Positions 1-8,034 are shown, counted from the first letter of the stretch. The stretch: DNA of 16,365 nucleotides from Alphaproteobacteria bacterium (GCA_018895795.1 JAHINZ010000302.1:1-16365); one strand, 5' to 3'. The notes: generated by a model not told the origin, from the letters alone. Numbers and translations: made by a program.

Positions 1-1568
1 CCGACCACCACATAGGGATTGGACAGGTCGAAGGTCACCGGACCCATGCCCTCGAAGAAGCTGCCCGGCGCGGCGTTGGCCGAGAAGAACTTCAGGTCTT
101 CGGTATAGGCGGCGAACAGCACCAGGGCGCCCAGTCCGGCCGAACCGATGGCGTAGCCCTTGGTCACGGCCTTGGTGGTGTTGCCCACGGCGTCCAGGGC
201 GTCGGTGGTGACCCGCACGTCCTTGGGCAGGCCGGCCATCTCGGCGATGCCGCCGGCGTTGTCGGTGACCGGACCAAAGGCGTCCAGGGCGACGATGAAG
301 CCGGCCAGGGACAGCATGGTGGTCGTGGCGATGGCGATGCCGAACAGGCCCGCCAGGTTATAGGTCACCACGATGCCGACGATGATGGTCAGGGCCGGCA
401 GGGCCGTGGATTCCAGCGACATGGCCAGACCCTGGATGACGTTGGTGCCGTGACCGGAGACCGAAGCCTGGGCCACAGAGCGCACCGGGCGGAAGTTGGT
501 GCCGGTGTAGTATTCGGTGATCATCACGATCAGCGCGGTGACGGCCAGGCCGGCCAGACCGCAATAGAACAGGCTGTCGGCGTCGAACGACTTGGCCCCC
601 ACCGTGACGGCGGCTGGGACCAGATTGTGGATCACGTACCACACCGCCGGCACCGACAGGGCGCCGGTGACGAGCAGACCCTTGTAGAGCGCGCCCATGA
701 TGTTCTGGCTCTTGCCCAGCCGAACGAAGAACGCCCCGATGATCGAGGTGACGATGCACACCGCGCAGATGGCCAGCGGAAGCAGCATCATCGACGACAC
801 CGCCTCGGTGCCGCGGAAGAAGATCGCCGCCAGCACCATGGTGGCGACCGTGGTCACCGCATAGGTCTCGAACAGGTCGGCGGCCATACCGGCGCAATCG
901 CCGACATTGTCGCCGACATTGTCGGCGATCGTGGCGGCGTTGCGGGGGTCATCCTCGGGGATGCCCGCTTCCAGCTTGCCGACCAGATCGCCGCCCACGT
1001 CAGCGCCCTTGGTGAAGATGCCGCCGCCCAGACGGGCGAAGATCGAGATCAGGCTGGCGCCGAAGCCCAGCGACACCAGCGAATCGACCACGACGCGGTC
1101 GGTGCCGGCGTGGCCCATATGCAGCAACAGGGCGAAGTAGCCCGCCACGCCGATCAGGGCGAAGCCGGCCACCAGCATGCCGGTGACGGCGCCGGAGGTG
1201 AAGGCCATCGACAGGCCCTTGGCCAGGCTCTCCGACGAGGCCTGAGCCGTGCGGACATTGGCGCGGACCGAGATCAGCATGCCGGCGAAGCCCGCGGCTC
1301 CCGACAGGATGGCGCCCAGGGCGAAGCCGACGGGCTGCTCCCAGGACTTGAAGAAGAAGGTCAGCAGCGCGATCACCACCACGCCCACCAGGGCGATCGT
1401 GGTGTATTGGCGCTTCAGATAGGCCTGAGCGCCTTCCTGGATCGCCGCGGCGATCTCCTGCATTTTCGCATTACCGGGCGAGGCCCGCATCAAGCTTGCC
1501 GTCTGTACGACGCCGTACAGCACCGCCAGCAGCCCGGCCGCTATGGCCGCATAAAGCCAAGAACTCAT
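1..1568 (-). CDS. hppA: K+-independent proton-translocating pyrophosphatase (N-terminal part, truncated by window edge)
   Basis: Membrane-bound pump that hydrolyses pyrophosphate and moves protons out of the cytoplasm. About 522 codons are present; the family is usually around 700 residues, so the 3' part lies outside the window. The protein starts MSSWLYAAIAAGLLAVLYGV and is a chain of hydrophobic segments. The pyrophosphate-binding stretch reads DVGGDLVGKLE, the DX7KXE signature, and is followed by NAATIADNVGDNVGDCAGM, the conserved acidic loop. The later motif reads DAVGNTTKAVTKG. Lysine after GNTT is the residue that marks K+-independent enzymes (K+-dependent ones have alanine), so this should not need potassium. 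The ATG at 1566-1568 is the natural start, just before the first membrane helix. An exact FNR/FixK-type box lies 60 bp upstream. The gene runs in the same direction as the exported-protein gene but is separated from it by 251 bp, so it probably has its own promoter. Confidence 0.96.
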   Translation of the reverse strand, partial: MSSWLYAAIAAGLLAVLYGVVQTASLMRASPGNAKMQEIAAAIQEGAQAYLKRQYTTIALVGVVVIALLTFFFKSWEQPVGFALGAILSGAAGFAGMLISVRANVRTAQASSESLAKGLSMAFTSGAVTGMLVAGFALIGVAGYFALLLHMGHAGTDRVVVDSLVSLGFGASLISIFARLGGGIFTKGADVGGDLVGKLEAGIPEDDPRNAATIADNVGDNVGDCAGMAADLFETYAVTTVATMVLAAIFFRGTEAVSSMMLLPLAICAVCIVTSIIGAFFVRLGKSQNIMGALYKGLLVTGALSVPAVWYVIHNLVPAAVTVGAKSFDADSLFYCGLAGLAVTALIVMITEYYTGTNFRPVRSVAQASVSGHGTNVIQGLAMSLESTALPALTIIVGIVVTYNLAGLFGIAIATTTMLSLAGFIVALDAFGPVTDNAGGIAEMAGLPKDVRVTTDALDAVGNTTKAVTKGYAIGSAGLGALVLFAAYTEDLKFFSANAAPGSFFEGMGPVTFDLSNPYVVV

Positions 1569-1627
1569 CCGTAAATTGCCCCTTCGCGCTTCCAATCACG
1601 AGGGGACGCCAATCCGCTTCAGGCGCC

Positions 1628-1641
1628 TTGATCACGATCAA
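1628..1641 (-). promoter_or_regulatory. Exact FNR/FixK-type box upstream of hppA
   Basis: The sequence TTGATCACGATCAA fits TTGAT-N4-ATCAA perfectly, and the dyad extends one more base each side (1627-1642). This is the site recognised by Crp/Fnr-family oxygen-response regulators, including alphaproteobacterial FixK. It sits 60 bp upstream of the hppA start codon. I could not find a good -10 hexamer at the class II spacing, so the exact promoter is unknown. Binding is inferred from the match alone. Confidence 0.6.
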
Positions 1642-1700
1642 GCCGCCGTTCGGATCGACGGGCGGGCCTTATGGCCTCGTGCCCCCTCGATGCTCCCTAA

Positions 1701-1721
1701 TTGGCGCGCACGGCGCGCCAA
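1701..1721. other. Strong perfect hairpin between the exported-protein gene and hppA
   Basis: Nine-base arms TTGGCGCGC and GCGCGCCAA pair perfectly around a three-base loop (ACG). On the minus strand it is followed by TTAGGG rather than a T run, so it is not a classic intrinsic terminator. It could end the transcript of the gene at 1820-2320 or fold in a long hppA leader. The rest of the 1569-1819 gap holds the FixK-type box and nothing else I recognise. Confidence 0.4.
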
Positions 1722-1819
1722 GGCGAGGACAGTGCCAAATGGGACAGGGCTGCGCAAGCGGCGCGCGCACGGACGATCCGTGGGGGCAAAACGACCCGCG
1801 AAGGAGCCTGGCGCGGCGC

Positions 1820-2320
1820 CTAGTGTTCGAGGTTGGACGGGGCCGGCGGGGACGGCCGGCGCGCGCCGGCCGGAAGCGGCAACTGCCGACGGGCGATCTG
1901 TTTGACGATGTCTACCGACGCCACCTTGCCCTTGCCGACCAGCCCGACGGCCTGGCTCATCACGAAGGCCTTCAGCTTGACCGCATCGACCTCATTATAG
2001 GTGTCGGCGGCCGTGAACGGCTTGTCGTGAGCCGCCTTAACGATGGCGTCGCGCAAGAACGGCTCCTTGCCGTCCATCACGGTCGCCGGAACCGTGGGCG
2101 CCAACTTCAAGGACAGATTGACAAAGACATAGTTCAACAGCCGCCCATCCAGGATGATCGGGATGGCGATCGGCTGCAGCTTGACGATCGGATCCGGCGC
2201 GGGCGCCTCACCCTCCTTGCCTTCCTTCTTCTTCGGGGCACTGGCCAAGGCGGGACTGGCCATGGCGAGCAGGACCGAGGCGATCAAGGCGCGGCGCGTG
2301 AGGTCGGAACGAGCGATCAT
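1820..2320 (-). CDS. Exported protein with a FliL-like sequence pattern, function unknown
   Basis: A 166-residue protein that I do not recognise by name. Residues 1-27 form a signal peptide: basic LTRRA, a hydrophobic stretch ALIASVLLAMASPALA, and a likely cleavage site after ALA. The TRRALIA segment is only a partial twin-arginine motif, so Sec export is equally possible. A lysine/glutamate linker (30-40) leads to a compact domain (44-148) containing IVKLQPIAIPI, a strand-rich segment, then EPFLRDAIVKAAHDKPFT and a final helix ending in QIARRQLP. That order resembles the periplasmic domain of FliL (strand, 'P-x-LRDAI', C-terminal helix), but there is no membrane anchor and the likeness is my inference. 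The C-terminal 18 residues are Pro/Arg-rich. GAGAG precedes the ATG at 2320. The thiL stop is 34 bp upstream, so the gene may be last in that operon. Confidence 0.75.
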   Translation of the reverse strand: MIARSDLTRRALIASVLLAMASPALASAPKKKEGKEGEAPAPDPIVKLQPIAIPIILDGRLLNYVFVNLSLKLAPTVPATVMDGKEPFLRDAIVKAAHDKPFTAADTYNEVDAVKLKAFVMSQAVGLVGKGKVASVDIVKQIARRQLPLPAGARRPSPPAPSNLEH

Positions 2321-2354
2321 GGTCTCTCAATAGCCGCCAAGCCTTGAGGGTCGC

Positions 2355-3392
2355 TTAACCGTGCAGCCAGCCCAGGCGTTCGGGGGTGATGTCCTTGCCC
2401 TTGAACAGGGCGCAGATCCCCTTGCCCTCGACGAATTCGCCGATATCGCGGAACGGGACACCGGTGGCCATCGCAGCGGCCTGGAAGGCGGCCACGTCGG
2501 TGGGGTCCACGGCGCAGACGATCTCGTAGTCGTCGCCGCCCGAGGCCAGCGACATTCGCGCCTCGCCGGCTTCTGGCTGGGCGCCGAGCCATTTGCGGGC
2601 GCCGGGCGACAACGGCAGGCGATCAAGGTCGACCAGCACCCGCAGGCCGCTGGCGTTGGCGATATGGGCGGTGTCGGCCAGCAGGCCGTCGGAAACGTCG
2701 GCGGCGGCGCGGGCATAGGCGCGCAGGGCGTCGCGAATGCTCAGGCGCGGCGGCGGCATGCGATAGCGACGGGCCAGGCCGCCGTCCGGGTCCTCGACCT
2801 CGCCCCAGTGGGCCAGCAGGCCCAGCCAGCCGTCACCGATCGTGCCGCTGACCATCAGCCGGTCGCCGACCCGCGCGCCGCGCCGCAACACGGCGTCGCC
2901 GGAGGGGGCCCAGCCCAGGAAGGTGGCCGAGACCACCAGGGCGCCCGAGGTGGTGACGGTGTCGCCGCCCAGCAGGCTGACATCATAAAGCGCGCCGTCC
3001 TCGGCCAGGCCGCGGGCAAAGACTTCCCGATCGGCCACGGTCGTCCCGGAAGGCCAGCCCACCGCCAGGAAATAGCCGTAGGGCTCGGCCGCCTTGGCCG
3101 CGAGATCCGAAAGATTGGTGCGCAGCAGCCGCTTGGCCACCACATCCAGCTGCTCGCCGGCCAGGAAATGCACGCCGGCGACCATGGCGTCCTTGGTGAT
3201 CACCAGGTCGTAACCCGGCCGCGAGGGCAGCACCGCCGCGTCGTCCAGCAGATCCAGCGCGACAGGATCGCCGCGCGTCAGCGGGCGCAGCAGGCGGGCG
3301 ATATGGTCGAACTCATTGGCGGCCGGCGGCGCCACCGTTTCCGGCGGGACCTCCTCGGCGAACCAGTCGTCGTCAGCGTCAGGTTCTTGCAT
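2355..3392 (-). CDS. thiL: Thiamine-monophosphate kinase
   Basis: ATP-dependent enzyme that phosphorylates thiamine monophosphate to thiamine diphosphate, the last step of coenzyme synthesis, in the cytoplasm. The 345-residue product has the family motifs in order: LDDAAVL near the N-terminus, KDAMVAGVHF, the metal-binding LLGGDTV in the middle, ADVSDGLLAD and ASGGDDYEIV in the C-terminal half. The first 25 residues are an acidic, proline-rich extension (DADDDWFAEEVPPETV) before the usual ThiL start. I chose the ATG at 3390-3392 because coding upstream of it would lie within nusB in another frame and adds a sequence unlike ThiL. This start gives a 14-bp overlap with the end of nusB, consistent with translational coupling. 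nusB-thiL adjacency is common in alphaproteobacteria. Confidence 0.95.
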   Translation of the reverse strand: MQEPDADDDWFAEEVPPETVAPPAANEFDHIARLLRPLTRGDPVALDLLDDAAVLPSRPGYDLVITKDAMVAGVHFLAGEQLDVVAKRLLRTNLSDLAAKAAEPYGYFLAVGWPSGTTVADREVFARGLAEDGALYDVSLLGGDTVTTSGALVVSATFLGWAPSGDAVLRRGARVGDRLMVSGTIGDGWLGLLAHWGEVEDPDGGLARRYRMPPPRLSIRDALRAYARAAADVSDGLLADTAHIANASGLRVLVDLDRLPLSPGARKWLGAQPEAGEARMSLASGGDDYEIVCAVDPTDVAAFQAAAMATGVPFRDIGEFVEGKGICALFKGKDITPERLGWLHG

Positions 3393-3831
3393 CGCGGGCG
3401 ATCGCGTCGAGGGCGCCATTGATGAATCCAGCCTCCGCTCCTTCGAAGAACGATTTGGCGATCTCGACATACTCGTCGATGACCACCTCGGTGGGTACAT
3501 CACGCCGATGGATCAACTCAAAGGCGCCGGCGCGCAAAACGGCGCGCGCGGTGGCGTCCAGGCGGTCCAGGCGCCAGCCCGAAGCCAGACGCTTGACGAT
3601 GGCCTGATCGACCTCGCCCTGCTTGGCCACGACGCCCTTGGCGAGTTCAGCGAAAAAGGTCTCGTCCGCGGCGGCCATCTTCTCGCCGTCCACGTCACGA
3701 TCGAAACGGTGCTCGGAAAACTCTCGAATCACGGCGTCGACGCCCACGCCCGAGACTTCCATCTGATACAGCGCCTGGACGGCGGCCAGACGGGCCACCG
3801 AACGCGGCTGGATGCGACCACCCTTGCTCAT
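3379..3831 (-). CDS. nusB: Transcription antitermination factor NusB
   Basis: NusB binds boxA RNA with NusE (ribosomal protein S10) and supports antitermination on rRNA operons. The 150-residue protein, about the usual length, starts MSKGGRIQPRSVARLAAVQA, the N-terminal helix typical of the family, followed by LYQMEVSG. The most conserved region is near the C-terminus: VPTEVVIDEYVEIAKSFF, then an EGAEAGFINGALDAIAR block. The ATG at 3829-3831 overlaps the ribH stop as ATGA (TCAT on the plus strand, 3828-3831), so it is probably translated by coupled re-initiation. The longer reading with 16 extra residues would lie inside ribH and is unlikely. The 3' end overlaps thiL by 14 bp. Confidence 0.96.
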   Translation of the reverse strand: MSKGGRIQPRSVARLAAVQALYQMEVSGVGVDAVIREFSEHRFDRDVDGEKMAAADETFFAELAKGVVAKQGEVDQAIVKRLASGWRLDRLDATARAVLRAGAFELIHRRDVPTEVVIDEYVEIAKSFFEGAEAGFINGALDAIARDART

Positions 3832-4292
3832 CGGTTCTGACCCAGCAGCTGCCGCTTGAGGGCCACGGTCTCGAGGCAAGCCTTGGCGGCCGCGCCGCCA
3901 CGATCGCCCTCGCTGACCTTGGCCCGCGCCCAGGCCTGATCTTCCTCGTCGACGGTCAGCACGCCGAAGCCGATGGCCAGACGCTTGCCGATGGCCAGAT
4001 CCTGCAGGCCACGGGCCGTCTCGTTGGCGACGATCTCGAAATGGTAGGTCTCACCGCGAATCACGCAGCCCAAGGCCACGAAGCCGTCATAACGCACGCC
4101 AACGGGGCGGTGACCGGCTTCTTCGGCCAAGGCCACGGCGCTGGGGATCTGCAGCGCGCTGGACACGGTGATCACGTCATATTCCGCGCCATAGGCTTCG
4201 ATCGCCTGGGCGGCCCCGCGCAGCAGCTCGTCGGAGATCCCCGAATAACTCCGGCCCTCCACGATCAGCAGACGGATCTTGTCTTCAACCAT
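3828..4292 (-). CDS. ribH: 6,7-dimethyl-8-ribityllumazine synthase (RibH-family, altered substrate pocket)
   Basis: Lumazine synthase joins 5-amino-6-ribitylamino-uracil with dihydroxybutanone phosphate in riboflavin synthesis. The 154-residue length and overall pattern fit RibH: LLIVEGR near the N-terminus, FVALGCVIRGETYHFEIV with the catalytic His at 84, then GFGVLTVDEEDQAWARA with Arg123 at the phosphate-binding position. Several pocket residues are unusual. The RF(N/Y) motif reads R14-S15-Y16, and the usual V-P-G-A-x-E-I-P loop reads VSSALQIP (43-50). The ATG at 4292 gives the normal RibH start. An upstream in-frame ATG at 4346 would add 18 residues unlike the family and nearly reach nrdR. 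The gene ends in an ATGA overlap with nusB. A second RibH elsewhere in the genome would explain the divergence, but I cannot see that here. Confidence 0.88.
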   Translation of the reverse strand: MVEDKIRLLIVEGRSYSGISDELLRGAAQAIEAYGAEYDVITVSSALQIPSAVALAEEAGHRPVGVRYDGFVALGCVIRGETYHFEIVANETARGLQDLAIGKRLAIGFGVLTVDEEDQAWARAKVSEGDRGGAAAKACLETVALKRQLLGQNR

Positions 4293-4361
4293 AAAACTCG
4301 AACTCCAGGGCCGGCTCTGGCGCGGCGCCAGGAGACTCGGCCGCATAGAAACAGAATGCGC

Positions 4362-4835
4362 CTATAGCTCTTCGTCCGCGACGTCGCTCAGACCTTCTTC
4401 GCCCAAAAACTTTGCGAAATCGCTAGTTTCCTTGAAATCCCGATAAACCGACGCGTAACGGACATAGGCGACGTCATCGAGGGCCTTCAGCGCCTTCATG
4501 ACCATCTCGCCCACCGTCGAGGACGGCAGCTCGGTCTCGCCCATGCTTTCCAGCTGCCGGACGATGCCGTTGATCATGCGATCGATACGTTCGGCGTCCA
4601 CCTGGCGCTTCTGGGTAGCCAGGGAAATCGACCGCACCAGCTTCTCGCGATCGAAGGGCGAGCGACGACCCGACCGCTTCAGGATGGTCAGTTCGCGCAG
4701 CTGCACCCGCTCGAACGTGGTGAACCGTCCGCCGCATTCCGGGCAGGCGCGGCGACGCCGGATGGCCGCGCCGTCTTCCGACGGGCGGCTGTCCTTGACC
4801 TGACTTTCCATATGACCGCAGAACGGGCAGCGCAT
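4362..4835 (-). CDS. nrdR: Transcriptional repressor NrdR
   Basis: NrdR senses ATP/dATP and represses ribonucleotide reductase genes by binding NrdR boxes. The 157-residue protein has the expected layout. An N-terminal zinc ribbon carries Cys3, Cys6, Cys31 and Cys34 (MRCPFCGHMESQVKDSR ... RRACPECGGRFTTFERV). An ATP-cone domain (about 49-139) follows, with ILKRSGRRSPFDREKLVRSI and ending at YVRYASVYRDFKETSDFAKF. The acidic C-terminal tail is normal for the family. The start ATG at 4835 is fixed by the conserved MRCPFC. glyA ends 31 bp upstream, so glyA-nrdR cotranscription is likely. A GANTC site (4860-4864) lies in that gap. ribH begins 69 bp downstream of the stop. Confidence 0.97.
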   Translation of the reverse strand: MRCPFCGHMESQVKDSRPSEDGAAIRRRRACPECGGRFTTFERVQLRELTILKRSGRRSPFDREKLVRSISLATQKRQVDAERIDRMINGIVRQLESMGETELPSSTVGEMVMKALKALDDVAYVRYASVYRDFKETSDFAKFLGEEGLSDVADEEL

Positions 4836-4866
4836 GATCTAGCCCTCCCCGGCTCAATCGAATCTA

Positions 4867-6159
<1,293 letters not shown>

Positions 6160-6321
6160 GGGCGGTCTCCAGACACTGCGGGGAGTCAGTGGCGCTCTCT
6201 TTAACGGCCTACGCGCCGCGATCAATCTCGGAACCTCGGAGAAAATCACGCGTTCGTCCCGTTCTGAGGGGACGAAGCCGTCCCCGGGCCAAAAACGTGA
6301 TCACAATTAGAGTGAGGATTC
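6160..6321. promoter_or_regulatory. Divergent control region glyA / Ros-MucR gene
   Basis: This 162-bp gap must hold promoters for glyA (minus) and the regulator (plus), though I cannot assign clear -35/-10 pairs. Two GANTC sites, the CcrM methylation target in Caulobacter-type bacteria, are present at 6183-6187 and at 6317-6321, the latter touching the regulator's start codon. Their number is close to chance expectation. Two mutually exclusive hairpins occupy 6253-6285 (listed separately). A short palindrome GTGATCAC lies near 6297-6304. Confidence 0.5.
6253..6285. other. Two overlapping, mutually exclusive hairpins
   Basis: Hairpin A pairs TTCGTCCC (6253-6260) with GGGACGAA (6269-6276). 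Hairpin B pairs GGGGACG (6268-6274) with CGTCCCC (6279-6285) around AAGC. The middle segment belongs to both, so only one can form at a time. Such competing stems are a hallmark of attenuators, but there is no T run after either on the plus strand, and a GC-rich direct/inverted repeat without function is possible. Confidence 0.4.
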
Positions 6322-6762
6322 ATGGTGTCGCACAGTGGCGAGCTGGATTCAAAGGCCGGCCGGACGCCGGACTTCCTGGGACTGAGCACGGACATTGTCG
6401 CCGCCTATGTCGGAAAGCACGCCGTCAGCCCGGCGGTAATCCCCGAGCTCATCCGAACCGTTCACCAAGCTCTGCTGGCCGTCGGTTCCATCGGGGCTCC
6501 CCGCGCGCCTGAAAAGAGCAAGCCCGCGGTTCCCGTGTCGCGCTCGGTTCAGAGCGACCACATTGTCTGCCTGGAAGACGGCAAGCATCTAAAGATGCTC
6601 AAACGCTATCTACGGACGCACTACGACATGAGCCCCGAGGCCTATCGCCGCAAATGGGGACTGCCCGCCGACTACCCGATGGTCGCGCCCGACTATGCGG
6701 CGCAACGCTCGGAGTTCGCCAAGCATATCGGCCTGGGCAAGGGCGTCCGGCGCGGACGCTAG
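6322..6762 (+). CDS. Ros/MucR-family transcriptional regulator
   Basis: A 146-residue DNA-binding protein of the alphaproteobacterial Ros/MucR family, whose members bind AT-rich DNA and often silence or tune many genes. The N-terminal half (about 20-55) is the oligomerisation helix region (LSTDIVAAYVGKHAVSP...IPELIRTVHQAL). The DNA-binding domain runs from about 80 to 140: DHIVCLEDGKHLKMLKRYL, THYDMSPEAYRRKWGLPADY, then PMVAPDYAAQRSEFAKHIGL. By alignment to Ros the metal-ligand positions are Cys83, Asp86, Tyr96 and His100. A Cys-Asp pair is known in this family, but tyrosine at the first histidine position is unusual. GTGAGGA lies six bases before the ATG at 6322, which supports this start. 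The gene stands alone on the plus strand between divergent glyA and convergent hemA. Confidence 0.93.
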   Translation: MVSHSGELDSKAGRTPDFLGLSTDIVAAYVGKHAVSPAVIPELIRTVHQALLAVGSIGAPRAPEKSKPAVPVSRSVQSDHIVCLEDGKHLKMLKRYLRTHYDMSPEAYRRKWGLPADYPMVAPDYAAQRSEFAKHIGLGKGVRRGR

Positions 6763-6775
6763 GCCTCGCGCCGCG

Positions 6776-6795
6776 CATCCCGCCAAAGCGGGATG
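6776..6795. terminator. Hairpin between convergent regulator gene and hemA
   Basis: CATCCCGC (6776-6783) and GCGGGATG (6788-6795) pair perfectly around CAAA. It lies 14 bp after the regulator's stop and 13 bp beyond the hemA stop, where a shared bidirectional terminator would be expected. The plus-strand tail has only a short TTT (GGCGGGTTTGATC), so its strength is uncertain. Confidence 0.6.
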
Positions 6796-6807
6796 GGCGG
6801 GTTTGAT

Positions 6808-8034
6808 CTAGGCCGCGTAGCCGCCCATGCGCGCCACGTTGCAGTGGGCCCACAGCTGTTCCATCGCCACGACCAGCTTGCGCATCATGTCGTCGGTATG
6901 GAACGGCGTCGGGGTGAAGCGCAGTCGCTCGGTGCCGCGCGGCACCGTCGGATAGTTGATCGGCTGCACATAGACGCCGTGCTCAGCCAGCAGCATGTCG
7001 CTGATCAGCTTGGTGTGGTTGGGATCGCCCACCATGACCGGAACGATGTGGCTGTCGTTTTCCATCACCGGCAAACCCGCGGCCTTGAACATCGCCTTCA
7101 GGGTCTTGGCGCGCTCCTGGTGCGTTTCGCGCACTTCGGGATGCTGCTTCAGCCACTTGACGCTGGCCAGGGCCCCGGCGGTCAGGGCCGGCGGCAGCGA
7201 GGTGGTGAAGATGAAGCCCGAGGCCATCAGCCGGATGGCGTCGATCACTTCGCTATCGCCGGTGATGTAGCCGCCCATCACGCCGAACGCCTTGCCCAGC
7301 GTGCCTTCGATGATGTCGATCTGGTCCATGACGCCGTCGCGCTCGGCGACGCCGCCGCCGCGCGAGCCGTACATGCCCACGGCGTGAACCTCGTCGAGAT
7401 AGGTCATCGCGCCGTACTTCTTGGCCAGGGCCGCGGTCGCGCCGATGTCGGCGATGTCGCCGTCCATCGAATAGACGCTTTCGAACGCCACCAGCTTGGG
7501 CGCGTCGGCCGGAGCCGCGGCCAGCAGCTCCTCCAGATGCGCCAGGTCGTTGTGGCGGAAGATGTGACGCTTGCCGCCGCCGTTGCGGATGCCGGCGATC
7601 ATCGAGGCGTGGTTCTGCTCATCGGAGAAGATGATCAGACCCGGCAGGATCTTGTAGAGAACGCTGAGGCTGGCTTCGTTCGAAACATAGCCCGAGGTGA
7701 ACAGCAGCGCGCCTTCCTTGCCGTGCAGGTCGGCGAGTTCCGCCTCCAGTTCGACATGGTGATGATTGGTGCCCGAGATGTTGCGGGTGCCGCCCGAGCC
7801 CGAGCCATGCTGGTCGATGGCGGCGTGCATCGCGTCGAGCACCACCGGGTTCTGGCCCTGGCCGAGATAGTCGTTGCTGCACCAGACCACGACCTCGCTC
7901 TCGCCGCCGTCCGGACCCGTCCAGGTGGCGCGCGGGAAAGCGCCGCGATGGCGCTTGAGATCGGCGAATACGCGGTAGCGACCCTCTTCACGGATCTGGC
8001 TGACAGCGGCGCTAAACGCGGATTTGTAATCCAT
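6808..8034 (-). CDS. hemA: 5-aminolevulinate synthase
   Basis: PLP enzyme that condenses glycine with succinyl-CoA to give 5-aminolevulinate, the first step of the C4 (Shemin) route to heme used by alphaproteobacteria. The 408 residues match the usual length. Seen in order: RYRVFADLKRHRGAFPRATW (20-39), WCSNDYLGQGQNPVV, the substrate/PLP segment HGSGSGGTRNISGTNHHHVE, FTSGYVSNEASL, the PLP-contact TYLDEVHAVGMYG with Asp214 and His217, and Schiff-base Lys248 in EGTLGKAFGVMGGYI. I chose the ATG at 8032-8034 (MDYKSAF...), the common family start. A TTG at 8062-8064 would add ten residues but has no support. The 161-bp region upstream (8035-8195) carries a 13-bp dyad, GGACCG-T-CGGTCC, at 8072-8084; I see no clear promoter there. 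mmsB ends upstream in the same direction. Confidence 0.98.
   Translation of the reverse strand: MDYKSAFSAAVSQIREEGRYRVFADLKRHRGAFPRATWTGPDGGESEVVVWCSNDYLGQGQNPVVLDAMHAAIDQHGSGSGGTRNISGTNHHHVELEAELADLHGKEGALLFTSGYVSNEASLSVLYKILPGLIIFSDEQNHASMIAGIRNGGGKRHIFRHNDLAHLEELLAAAPADAPKLVAFESVYSMDGDIADIGATAALAKKYGAMTYLDEVHAVGMYGSRGGGVAERDGVMDQIDIIEGTLGKAFGVMGGYITGDSEVIDAIRLMASGFIFTTSLPPALTAGALASVKWLKQHPEVRETHQERAKTLKAMFKAAGLPVMENDSHIVPVMVGDPNHTKLISDMLLAEHGVYVQPINYPTVPRGTERLRFTPTPFHTDDMMRKLVVAMEQLWAHCNVARMGGYAA

Noticed and set aside
450..1574. Plus-strand open frame opposite hppA
   Set aside because: The product is rich in Gly, His, Arg and Gln with no motif. The minus strand is an unmistakable pyrophosphatase.
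3832..3879. Longer NusB start at 3879, and likewise longer ThiL (3503) and RibH (4346) starts
   Set aside because: The extensions lie inside upstream genes or add non-family residues, while the shorter starts give ATGA or short overlaps and canonical N-termini.
6160..6252. Possible glycine riboswitch before glyA
   Set aside because: I could not find the paired aptamer core motifs of a glycine riboswitch in the leader.
6183..6321. GANTC (CcrM) sites at 6183-6187 and 6317-6321 as evidence of cell-cycle control
   Set aside because: About 0.6 such sites are expected by chance in a gap this long, so two are not significant alone; noted only in the region entry.
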